From contig JAHLKF010000007.1 in the NCBI GenBank assembly GCA_025558075.1, positions 1-64,000 on the forward strand: a DNA stretch of 64,000 nt. The letters are read 5' to 3'. The notes under the pieces were generated by a model, which saw only the letters and a program-made list of their open reading frames with translations, was not told the DNA's origin and ran no database searches. Origin of the DNA: Gaertneriomyces semiglobifer (taxonomy: Eukaryota > Chytridiomycota > Chytridiomycetes > Spizellomycetales > Spizellomycetaceae). This document shows, piece after piece, positions 1-9,896 of this stretch; position 1 is the first letter of the stretch, and the number at the start of each line of letters is the position of its first letter. A program made the position numbers and the translations under genes.

Positions 1-2
1 AA

Positions 3-2828
3 ACTCTGCCAGAGTACAGATCCGCCCTCGATGCTGCTGTTAAGGATATCGTGGGTGCCTCAAATTGGATCCCTGCGAACGAGGTGGATTACCTCAAGGC
101 CGCAAACGAGGAGTTTGCAGACTTTATTGACAATGCCGGGGATAAGTGCCTCTCCATGATAAACTCGCTCGTCGCCATGTTCGATGTGAACGCAACTCTG
201 CGAAAAAGGGATACCCTGTTTGAGGATAAGGACGATCTCGTCGACGGCTTTGACAATATTGTGGATGTTGTAGACGGCTTGCTCGAGAAAGCTGATATAT
301 GCCTCGACGAGTTATCTGGGAAGCGTGGAACGCCGAATGCTGTAGGCACGGGTGTCACCAACACAGGGCCCGTTGTGGTCCAAGTTACTACTGGTTCCTC
401 CACAAACGACAAGTCCAAGTCGTCACTGTCGAGGAAAAAGGTCTATAACGTCGTCCATGCCCAAAACATTACTCGCCCACAGCTCGCCTTTAAAGACAAG
501 GTGGACAATTCAAGCACTACTCCTTTCATTCGCAAAATTCAATACAAACCAAATGCAAAGAGGCCGCTGGATTATGGACTGCCGGGTTCCGCAGACATTT
601 CACCAGAGATGAGCGACCATCTACGCACACTCGGTATAACTGATGCCAGCTCCTCCTATTTCAATCTGCCGCATCCCTATGAGTACGAAATTCAAACACT
701 CGAGTATCCCGCAGAGATGTTTCAGCGGAATCGCCCGGATCAGCTTTATGCCTCCATGTCAGAAACGCCGTTCACCTGGATCGACACTGAAGAAAAGCTC
801 GATCAGCTCGCTTCGCTCCTCGATGGCGTCACCGAAATCGCCATCGACACCGAGGCCCACGACTATCGATCTTTTCAAGGATTCGTTTGTCTTGTCCAGA
901 TTTCTACCCGAAAAGAAGATTTCATTGTCGACACCCTCCTACTCCGTCACCATATGCACGTTCTCAACACAAGCTTTACCAATCCAAATATTGTCAAAGT
1001 CTTTCATGGCGCCGAAAGTGATATTATATGGCTCCAGCGCGATTTTGGTTTATATATTGTCAACCTCTTCGATACCTACCACGCCTCCCATTTGCTAGAA
1101 ATGTCTCACCATTCGCTCAGTTTTCTCCTCAAATACTATTGCGACGTCGAAGCTGACAAGCAGTACCAGCTCGCTGACTGGCGGATCCGTCCTCTCCCTG
1201 TCGAAATGCTCCATTATGCCCGCTCTGATACGCACTACCTCCTGTACATATATGATCGGATGCGAAACGAACTCTTAACAAACTCAAACGAAACCGGTAA
1301 TCTCCTCCGCGCGACTCTAGAACGCAGCGCTGAAACCTCGCTCCAGCGCTACGAAAAAGACTTGTACGATTCCGAGAATGGGGCAGGACCCATGGGATGG
1401 TCTAATGCAATTCGAAAGTTTGGAGGCGCTAACAGCCCGACGCATTTGAGTGTCTTCAAAGCCATCCATATGTGGAGAGACCATATCGCCCGTGAAGAAG
1501 ACGAGAGCTTACGTTATGTTTTGCCAAACCACATGCTGTACACCCTGAGTGTCAAGCAACCTGTAACGCAACAGGGTGTCCTGGCATGTTGCTCGCCTGT
1601 ACCGCCTTTGGTACGATTATATGCCAGTGATCTAGCTCTGTTGATAGAGGAGGCCGTGAAGGGCGCCGAAAGGCGGAGACAGAATACGGCAGTCGCCAAT
1701 CAGGCCGCCAAGATGAAAGAAGCTGTCCACATCAAGTTTGATGAAAGTAGCGAAACAGCTCAAAAAATAATACACGAACCGTTAGAACCTGCGAGGATGC
1801 CCATGGAATTGGCAACTGCACCGCTTATGACAGAAAGCAAGATTTTTGGCAAACGCGGAGTCGCCAAAGTTGAAATTGCCAACGTATCCATATTTACAAC
1901 ACCCCCCCCCTCCGCTGTTGACGGTCACGATGGCTACGACAACGAACAGCTGTTAGCGGCCAGAAAGAAGGCCGATGAGATTCGGAAACACTTGGTTTTA
2001 ATCGCGCCAAGGCTAATCGTGAAACGCAAGGCCGAGTCGAATGCTGAAGCTGCATGGCAGACCGTCGGCAAGAAGCTGAAGACTAGTCTGAATGAGAGCA
2101 AAGAGGACAATAGTTTGCCAGAAAAAGTAGGTGATAGTGAGGATGTGGATATGGAAGTGGATGATGATGCTGAACAAGAGTCTGCTCCGGCGGATGGTGG
2201 AGTTGTCAAACGAGATGCGTACGTTTGGGAAAAGAATGCCACACCCAGCGGAACCAGCACTCCATCCAACGTCATCCCTACCACCACGCTGGTCCTTCCT
2301 GGCTCTAGTCCAGCAGAAGGCGAAGACATGCAGGTCTTGAACGTTAAGCGCAAAAAGTCCAAAAAGAACAAGAAATCGCAAAGCGCAGAGAATACGCCTG
2401 CCTCCTCACCGAGCGGGTCACCTTCCAGACCCATTGAAGACAACACGGGAAAGAAGAAGAAGAAGAAGAGCAAGAAGGTGATCGAGGAAGGGGAGATTGT
2501 CCCGTTTGATTATTCTGCTGCTGCTTCTACTTCTTCCGCGACAAAGAATAAAGAGATTGAAGTAGTTGTAATTTCAGACGATGAGGAGAGTGGAGAAATA
2601 GTAATGGCCCCCAAAAAACCGAAGAAGACGAAGGTGAAACAAGCAGCGCCTTTCAATCCGTATGGCAGTGGAGAGAGTGTTGTGAAAGAGGTACGTTCTG
2701 CTCATGATGTACCGTTTTGAAAGTTACCCAATTCGCGTTTTGATTCATTCTCTGTTCATCAGACGAGGGCTCCCCGTGCAAATTTACGACCGAAGAGTGG
2801 GGGACGCAGCGGAACGTTTGCCGGATGA
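3..2828 (+). CDS. RRP6: Rrp6/EXOSC10-type nuclear exosome 3'-5' exoribonuclease (5' partial)
   Basis: This is the nuclear exosome's distributive 3'-5' exoribonuclease, which trims and degrades rRNA, snoRNA and aberrant transcripts. The reading frame is open to the left window edge, so the true start lies outside. The visible N-terminus is a PMC2NT-like helical region. A DEDD-Y exonuclease domain follows, with the DTE motif in IAIDTEAHDY, a second acid in FHGAESDIIW and the Y-D pair in HYARSDTHYLL. An HRDC-like region comes next, around SPTHLSVFKAIHMWRD. The C-terminal third is lysine-rich and low complexity, with runs of K and acidic blocks, as in other Rrp6 proteins. Exon 1 runs to 2690. A GT-AG intron at 2691-2762 joins a short last exon (2763-2828) giving the basic tail RAPRANLRPKSGGRSGTFAG, the type of ending expected for Rrp6. 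Reading through the intron would stop at 2720. Confidence 0.93.
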
Positions 2829-3153
2829 AAGCCAGTCAATACCGCTGCGTGAGCATGGGTATTTATTACGTAGTGAACACCATGACTTGCGTCTATCAAT
2901 TTCTGTACTTATATTAACTTAACAATGTCACTGATGTACGGGGTATGCTGTCGCCACACTCGGGGATAGTATCCAACTTCAGTTCCGCTCCAAGAAGCTT
3001 GCATATAATATCCGTACCGTTGTAATCGAATGCTCACACAACGGAAGGACGATTGAATTCTTTGTTTCGTCCTCCAGTGGATTTTCTAGTTGGTTGCAGT
3101 TACTTCGAACGAGCGCCTCGCCAAGATCATACACAAATCAACAAAATGCACCA

Positions 3154-3550
3154 CTACTCCTTATTCGCCGTTAACTCGACCAATAACTGCCTGCAAAAAG
3201 CGGCCACCAAAGACGTATCAGCACTCTAATTAGTTTGTGGTGGAAGTGAAACCAACTTACCAGTCACTTGGATTATCCAATGCCACACTCCTTTTTAATG
3301 CTTCCACGGCCTCCTCTCGTCGATTCACGGCAATACACGCTCTCGCCAAGACTTGCCAAGCATTATAGTTCATAGGATCCAACTCGGTCGCCTTTTCGAG
3401 GCATTCTATGCTTTTGGGAAAGTCCTTTTTGTTGTAAAAGGCGATACCTGTGCGGAACCAACCGAGCGATGTACGTGGGAGTGTGCCGATGCGCAGGAGT
3501 AGCCAGTCTTCGGTGGACGTAGGGCGTGTACCAGAAGGAGGAGTGGACAT
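3154..3550 (-). CDS. Small TPR-repeat protein
   Basis: Two exons, 3550-3261 and 3190-3154, separated by a 70-nt intron (GTAAGT donor, TTTTTGCAG acceptor), encode about 108 residues. The middle has at least two tetratricopeptide repeats: LGWFRTGIAFYNKKDFPKSI with LEKATELDP, then YNAWQVLARACIAVNRREEA with LKRSVALDNP. The last exon adds WQLLVELTANKE and a stop; the splice restores the reading frame inside the Trp codon. TPRs are protein-binding scaffolds, so an adaptor role is likely, but the partner is unknown. The frame is open upstream to 3703, but that stretch has no TPR character, so I prefer the Met at 3550. It is divergent from the QPRTase gene. Confidence 0.75.
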
Positions 3551-3895
3551 TCTGTCTCTCTTTTCTAACAACGCTTGAGATGCGAGAGGGTTCAAAGATA
3601 CTCGCTCAAGTGCAATTGCCCGCGCAACGGTGATAGAAACAGAGCATAGAGCGTTTAGCAATCGCAGGTCTCTTTCGCGCGCGCGTTGACAAAAGGCCGA
3701 CACGCGCTCATCTCCGCGGAGTCCGGTGATGTGAGACCTATCGCATTTGGATGACTGTGCCGCTCACAGTCGGACGGGTGTTCCTCGCACTTCAAAGCGA
3801 CAGGCCGAGAGAGATAGAAGCCTGCAGAGGACAGAGAGAGGGAAACGAGCATACTGTGAAGGAGTATTCCATTAGTCTTTAACTGAATCACAACA
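3551..3895. promoter_or_regulatory. Divergent intergenic region between TPR gene and QPRTase
   Basis: This 345-bp stretch separates two head-to-head start codons and presumably carries both promoters. I see no clear TATA box or repeat. The minus-strand frame stays open through part of it (to 3703), so part of it could be coding if an upstream start is used. Confidence 0.4.
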
Positions 3896-5014
3896 ATGGC
3901 TGCTGCACAAGGTGACCTTCGTCATTTGCTTCCAACGAACTGGAAGAAAACGGTATCTTCTTGGCTGGACGAAGATACACCATCATTTGACTACGGTGGT
4001 TTTGTTGTTGGTGAAACAGATCAAGTTGCCGTTCTATATGGAAAAGCTCCGGTAATGTTCTCTTCTTGCCGTGGATGTCCAAAATGCCACCCGTTGACTC
4101 ATCCGTGCAATCGCCAATTACCAGGGTGTACTCGCCGGCGTTCCATTCTTCGACGAAGTCTTCACACAAGTGAACTGCCGCGTAGACTGGTTCCTTAAGG
4201 AGGGAGAATTTTTTGAACCGGGGCCTACCGGCCGCAAAGAAGTCGCTCGCGTATATGGGAATGCCCGTAACCTATTGCTCGGAGAACGGCCCGCTTTGAA
4301 CATGTTGGCACGGGCGAGTGGAATTGCTACCCGTGCCCGAAGACTACGTCAACTCAAGGATCAGCATGGATGGACGGGAGTGATTGCTGGAACGCGTAAA
4401 ACTACTCCAGGTACTGTTGGTTGCACGGTCGCATCGCTACACTGCGATTTCATGTGCCTAAATACGCACATTCCGTTGCGAACAGGGTTCAGAATTGTCG
4501 AAAAGTACGCCATGCTGGTCGGCGGGGTAGACACCCATCGTATGGACCTCTCCTCCATGATCATGCTCAAAGACAACCATGTCTGGGCCACTGGTTCCAT
4601 CACCAACGCCGTCAAGGCGGCTCGCTCCACAGGCGGATTCGCCCTCAAAATTGAAGTCGAATGTCGCTCCGAAGAGGAGGCCGTTGAAGCCATCGAAGCT
4701 GGTGCAGACATTATCATGCTCGACAACTTTGATGGGAAAGGCCTGGTTAGCTGTGCTCAGACTCTGAAAGATCGGTACGCTGGAAAGTGCACCTTTTTGA
4801 TAGAAGGAAGCGGCGGACTGACAGAGCAAAATGTCGTGGACTATTTCGGAACGGGTAAGTCATGATCCCTTTTTGCGCTGTGTCCAATACCCCCAGGTCC
4901 GTCACTGACGGTGTTCATTTTTCTCTTGTAGGTGTGGATGTCCTCAGCTTTGGTTCCATTACTCAGAGTGTACCGCATATTGATTTCTCCCTCAAAGTTC
5001 AACCCAAGAAATAG
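3896..5014 (+). CDS. BNA6: Nicotinate-nucleotide pyrophosphorylase (quinolinate phosphoribosyltransferase)
   Basis: The enzyme converts quinolinate and PRPP to nicotinic acid mononucleotide, CO2 and PPi, the last dedicated step of de novo NAD synthesis from tryptophan. Three exons (3896-4051, 4125-4854, 4932-5014) give 322 residues, slightly longer than the usual 290-300. Both introns have canonical borders, and frames join exactly at [16 protein letters not shown] and at [18 protein letters not shown]. Family motifs visible are [26 protein letters not shown], the His-rich [20 protein letters not shown] and the acidic barrel strand [20 protein letters not shown] with IIMLDNF. The C-terminal exon supplies the phosphate-binding SFGSITQSV segment. 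No mitochondrial presequence is seen, so it is probably cytosolic. Confidence 0.96.
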
Positions 5015-6733
5015 CAGTAGATGACATCCGCTTTATGGAGGTATCTAGGATTGTCGACGGATCTCGGTGCTGATAAATATCATTGTGTTTCTTTGAGAGT
5101 TCAACGACGTTTTGTACAGAAACTCGGTTTCACCCTCCGAATCTGAAATCCATGGATGATATTAAACTGGGACTGTGGCAGATATAGCAAGTCCTCTCCG
5201 CTTGCGCGGCTCGGCGCCGCGCCTACTCATGGCGATAGACTTAGTGCGATCGTGGTCGTTGATCAGTTGAGCTTTTGGCACGAACGATTTGTATTGAGCC
5301 AAAGCATTGCGACATTTAAAGAAGGTTGGGATTTCTCATAAGTGTACGTGATCCACAGGATGTCCTGCACCGCATTGGAATGGTTCGCATTCTTAGGAGT
5401 TGTACGTTATCCAGTAGAATATTTATTTCGGCATCTGACGAGCTTTGTGACTATCTCCGCCAAATTGCATCCAACAGTCTTTGATCTTGAGGTCAGATTT
5501 CAACAATCGAATCATCTCGACAATCTAAAACCAATAAACAGGAGAGAGTATTGAGAAGAAGAATAAACAAAGGAAAAAAGTTACGAGATGCGAGAGTGGC
5601 AGAACACCAGCAAGGCAGCTTTTCCTTCGGCGACCTCCTTACTCTCGGCTTTGTCATAATCTGGCGCAATTCAGCTGCATTGGTACAACCGGTGGATGGA
5701 GTCGGTGAGAAAAACTGGGAAATTGACCGTTCGCATGATCAACACTTCCAGTGATGTTTTTGCAATTTCATACTCGGAGAACTTTTAATTGCCAATTCAT
5801 ACAAGCGTGTTTTAAGCCAGCTTAAGTTGACGGCAAACGTTAGTCCCACAAAAAAAAATGAATCTGCTCTGCGGTGGCACCATGAAACTACACTCCAAAC
5901 ATGGACACGCTGAGCTGCGTAAAACTGCGTTGACCATAGGACCTGCGAACCATGTTGGCGAATTCGTGAAGAAAAGAACGTCATTGCACATTGCTGTAGG
6001 TCAGCCAGACGTTGCCTCGGTGACCCTCGCAAATGGGTACCTCACGGGTTCAGCAACTAGACCTTACGAACCCGACAGAGTGCGTAGAAATCCGTGTTTC
6101 AAGAACACTAGTGCACGTGTGGAACGGCCAACGGTGGTCGTGGAAAGTGGGAAACTAAGTCACACGCCGTACATTGTCCGATTTAGGCTACAGCTGCCAG
6201 GTCTAGGAGCAGTGGGAAAGATGGGTCGGACGCCCTGCGTTGAGCACACAGGCACCATCCTCTGATGAAGCCTGCAGGTACATCGTAACGCAGCACTTTG
6301 CAGTCCGTAAACTAGTGAGGTAATGATTGCTGTGTGGTGATGGTTCTCCCGGACCTCGCGGCGCTCAGCTAGAGTCGCGCTTTTACAGGGACAATTACGT
6401 GATAAACTTCGACGCCTCACTGGCAGACTACATTTTTGCTTACATAAGGGACGCGAAGAATGCCTTAAAAACATTCCACCTTCTTTGCAACAACGTATTA
6501 AAACCAACAAAGAGAAAAACGAGAAACCAACATTTCGATAGTTAATAAGGGCACTTGGAGTATTTTGGCGGATGTCGTCGCATGAGAAAGCTCGTTCAAA
6601 AAGCGGATCCCATATATTCACAATATATATCCATGCCCTTCACACACTCGATATAGGGGAAGGCGATTTTGTTTTCTTCATTCATTTCAAAACATGCATT
6701 CTGTCGTAGATGGGAACAATCAGAGGGCCCGGC
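5015..6733. other. Gene-poor stretch
   Basis: About 1.7 kb with only short, mutually overlapping open frames on both strands and no family motif that I can recognise. The one structured element is part of a dispersed repeat near 6371-6425 that recurs around 9347-9402. Weakly AT-rich segments flank it. I cannot support a gene here. Confidence 0.5.
6371..6425 (+). repeat. Dispersed repeat, copy 1
   Basis: A roughly 50-bp stretch containing GAGTCGCGCTT, ATTACGTGATAAACTTCGAC and GCCTCACT matches a diverged copy near 9347-9402 (GAGTCGCGCTT, ATTACGTAATAAACTCCGAC, GCCTCGCT). Order and spacing are kept, so the two are copies of one element, probably a decayed short transposon or SINE. Confidence 0.6.
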
Positions 6734-7920
6734 TCATCCTCGCTCGTACCTGGGTTTTTTATTATAGTGGTAGTCGCTTTCTTCCTTGTCCCTAGCGCGT
6801 TTGCCACTGCGGCTGCCGCGGCGGTATCGCGGGCGGTATGAATACACTTCCTTCGCTTCCGGCCCCCTGGATTCGTGCTTGGAAGAACTGTGACGCTTGT
6901 GGCTATCCATCGACGCGGTTGCTGGCTGAGCCGTATGCTCCCGGGTAGGGAGCGCGGATGATCTATCAAGTGCCAACAGGTAGGCACACCAGTACAATTC
7001 CCTTTGGGCTTCGTGCTAGTCACTTACTCGCTGCTTTGCATTTCTACATTGGATAGCACAGTCTCTTTCCTCAAATCTGTTACTTTCCATCCTTGCGCTA
7101 TCCGCTTATCTATGAGCGCGCGTGTCTCATTTCGGATCTTTTTTGTCAGAAGTCTCTCATTCATGAGTTTACGGGTTCCATCTTTCTCGCTGTCTGGTTT
7201 CCTTCGAGAAGGTTGGGCCCAGCGTTTTAAAGCCCCATCGCAAAGGGAACTGATATCATCAAGGTAACTCATTATCTTCTCGTTGGTCCAAGGTTTGTCC
7301 TTGTGGGCGATTCGTTCATTGTTGAAAGTAAGGATCTTCCGCAAGGAAAAGAGTGTGCCTATCATTAACCGGTATATTAATATTGCCCATTGCAGAGTGC
7401 CTCCGATGAATAAAGGACTCACTAGTGTCCAAATGCAAGCGCTTATTCACGTCTGCGTGGTACCAAGTTACGTCCAAGAGATGGATCTGTTCCCGCAAAT
7501 CCCACCGCGAGATGGAGTTCACGTCATATCCTTTCCGGGTTTTGCCGTGCAGATACCTGTCAACAAAAAAATCCAAGGTCCGGTCCCACTCCTTCGCGGA
7601 CATCTTTTTCTCCAGAGTTCTCAACATCCGCCGGAGCGTTTTTCTCAGCGACGTATTAGCCTATACTTCGCAGATTATTCTCGGTTGACGTTATGTGACA
7701 ACAATGTAATACTGTGTACCGTCTCAAGCATGCTGGCCAGCCGGCTGGAGGATAGGCAGGTATGGTTGTGGAGGTGGACAGGTGGTTGTGGAACTGTAAC
7801 TTGGGCCCCCGCCTCGATGGTGATTGCAACATTATTGTTACCAATCTGGAAGTGCGATTGCTTTTCACCGCGGACTTTGTTTCTTGATGACATGGTAATG
7901 CTTGCCGGCCCACAGAACAA
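6734..7920 (-). CDS. Unknown protein with Swt1-like HEPN-type region and basic RS-like tail
   Basis: Four exons on the minus strand (7920-7720, 7660-7423, 7358-7028, 6962-6734) give 332 residues. All three introns (59, 64 and 65 nt) have GT-AG borders and every junction keeps the frame, which is strong evidence of a real gene. The central part is helical (SLRKTLRRMLRTLEKKMSAKEW). It is followed by DLREQIHLLDVTWYHADVNK, then RKILTFNNERIAHKDKPWTN and KIMSYLDDISSLCDGAL. That order resembles Swt1-like HEPN domains, in which an RNxxxAH-type motif precedes a helical LD repeat. Here the catalytic Arg position is Asn, so nuclease activity is doubtful. The C-terminus is rich in Arg, Lys, Ser and Tyr (YRPRYRRGSRSGKRARDK), suggesting nucleic-acid or nuclear association. 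The start could also be the Met at 7893. The family assignment is inference. Confidence 0.7.
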
Positions 7921-8438
7921 GAGAGCATGGATCTAAAACTCGGTTCGAACTGAAGCGGAGTATCATGCGGAGTTTGGATTATCAAATCTGCAGAGAACGG
8001 AGCAAAAGGAAACAGAGGGGAAACAAATACATCACTCCTATTGGCAATTTACTGACTACCAAGGCGGTTCAGGAATAGCTACTGCACAAGCCCATTTATG
8101 ACCGGCAAACCCACAAGTTTACAAAAGTTCACGGAAGCAATGCTGTACCAACACTTCAAACAAGGGCAAATGTCTCTGTTGGCGTCCAAATGCCACTAAG
8201 TATACGGTGGCGTCTGGAGTTGATCAATTGATCTCACCGATTTTCCTTAGGCTGTCTTAGCGTCTTGAACTCACTGGCGGAATGTCACCAAAGACTTCGT
8301 AGCTGGTTTTATCGACTCGTTCGAGGTGGTGAGATTCAGAGCCAAACGTAGGATATGGGAAATGCATTCATATTCACCTTCTGAGGCATATGAAAACGGG
8401 AGATCTCCGTCCACCTACGCCACATTGAACCACCAGAG
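7921..8438. other. Intergenic, nothing recognised
   Basis: The stretch between the HEPN-like gene and the tandem repeat has only short open frames. I see no motif, RNA gene or repeat in it; the 5' part should contain the minus-strand gene's promoter. Confidence 0.4.
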
Positions 8439-8894
8439 CCCCCCAGCGTCGTCACTAAGCAAAATGGGGTGTTTGACGCTCTGACGCCCTCCTTTATTTA
8501 TCATCCTGGAGAGAGCGGATGACCACTGTCTGCCCCCCAGCGTCGTCACTAAGCAGAATGGGGTGTTTGACGCAGACAGCACCTACTTTGTTTTACATCC
8601 TGTAGCAAGGGATGACCACTGTCTGCCCCCCAGCGTCGTCACTGAGCAAATGGGGTGTTTGACGCAAACAGCGCCTGCACTTGTTTTACATCCTGCAGCA
8701 ACGGATGGCTACTGCCTGCCCCCCAGCGTCGTCACTAAGCAAAATGGGGTGTTTGACGCAGACAGCACCTACTTTGTTTTACATCCTGTAGCAAGGGATG
8801 ACCACTGTCTGCGCCCCAGCGTCGTCACTAAGCAAAATGGGGTGTTTGACGCAAACAGCGCCTGCACTTGTTTTACATCCTGCAGCAACGGATG
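8439..8894 (+). repeat. 93-bp tandem repeat, five units with alternating A/B types
   Basis: Five units begin at 8439, 8533, 8626, 8719 and 8812, each opening with CCCCCCAGCGTCGTCACT (or CGCCCC in the last) and containing GGGGTGTTTGACGC. Spacing is 94, 93, 93 and 93 bp. Units 2 and 4 share one version of the second half (GCAGACAGCACCTACTTTG) and units 3 and 5 another (GCAAACAGCGCCTGCACTTG), so the array is built of 186-bp dimers. Unit 1 is the most diverged. Because 93 is a multiple of three, one frame stays open across the array (8563-8973). That is a by-product and not by itself evidence for a protein. Confidence 0.93.
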
Positions 8895-9896
8895 CCCACA
8901 ATGTGAAGACGGAGATCATCGGTCCACTCTTCAGGTAGTCCATGGAGGTAGGTTGGACTTAGTAAGTCGATGAAGTCGTCATCTGAATTGGATACTTCTG
9001 AGCGTCAGACACAAATGGTGCATCCGATTATAACAACCATCCAGTCCTCCTACCTTTCATAGAAAGGAAGTGTTCTGAATATACGTATGCGCCGTACGGT
9101 TTGGCTCACCAGCCTTAACCGCGGACTATGGTTGGCCTCTGACCTAAAGTTTGCCAAACCGTTAGCGTTTGAAGTGGATGTGCGTTGCGACTGACTGTAC
9201 CTTGCTCTGGCCCCAACATGTCAACAAAATGCTGGCCAATTACCGAACGACGAGGAATCTACCGTTCTCTTTCATTTCCTTTATACAGCTTTGCCGTCAT
9301 CCGAACTAGCGCTTAACCGTGCGCACGCTTCAACGCTCAATGGTTGGAGTCGCGCTTATGTGCTGGCACGATTACGTAATAAACTCCGACGCCTCGCTAA
9401 AACTCGCGCTAAAATGCCCTGCCAAAGCTGGAAGACTACTACATGTACAGCCGGCTGTGTATTTGGAAAGTGAAGGAAGTTCAAGAGGGAGAAAGGAGGG
9501 CGCGGGGTTCCTGCCCCTGGGTTGAATGATTTCGGCAGTATTCTGCTTACCCCACTCGGTCAAATTCCCGCGCGGATGGCTTCCCATTGTGTTGTGTCAA
9601 TCATATCCAAAATAAGACAATCTCGCATCTCCACCTATTGAGGCCAAACAAGGTTGACGCAATGGACGTCCTGTCTCCATGCTGACCTTCTTGCTCGTTC
9701 TGTTTCTTGTGGCGGTCTGTGGTTGCTAGTTGTCGATCTTTCCTCTTCTGTTTCTCCTTGTTGTTGAGCAGCATAGAAAGTCAATTTGCCGCATCGCTGA
9801 TATCCATGATTAGTCGCCACCATTTGCTGAGTTAGTACATACAAACCATCAGCGCCTTGCTGGACGTTTCGAGCGTCCTGTGTGAGAAAACCCACA
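8895..9896. other. Gene-poor stretch upstream of the TOG gene
   Basis: About 1 kb with short shadow frames only. It contains the second copy of the dispersed repeat (about 9347-9402) and the promoter of the downstream gene. A minus-strand frame at 9635-9937 has no recognisable features. Confidence 0.45.
9347..9402 (+). repeat. Dispersed repeat, copy 2
   Basis: Diverged direct copy of the 6371-6425 element. The shared core is GAGTCGCGCTT followed about 15 bp later by ATTACGTRATAAACTYCGAC and GCCTC. No terminal inverted repeats or target duplications are visible. Confidence 0.6.

Noticed and set aside
51..53. GTG as the start of the RRP6 gene
   Set aside because: The frame is open to the window edge upstream, so this is a 5'-truncated gene, not a GTG start.
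1934..2473. Minus-strand 179-codon frame in RRP6
   Set aside because: It is antisense to the Lys-rich tail of Rrp6 (poly-F/S-rich) with no independent evidence.
8563..8973. 136-codon frame across the 93-bp repeat as a protein gene
   Set aside because: The open frame follows from a unit length divisible by three; no start context, domain or flanking coding supports it.
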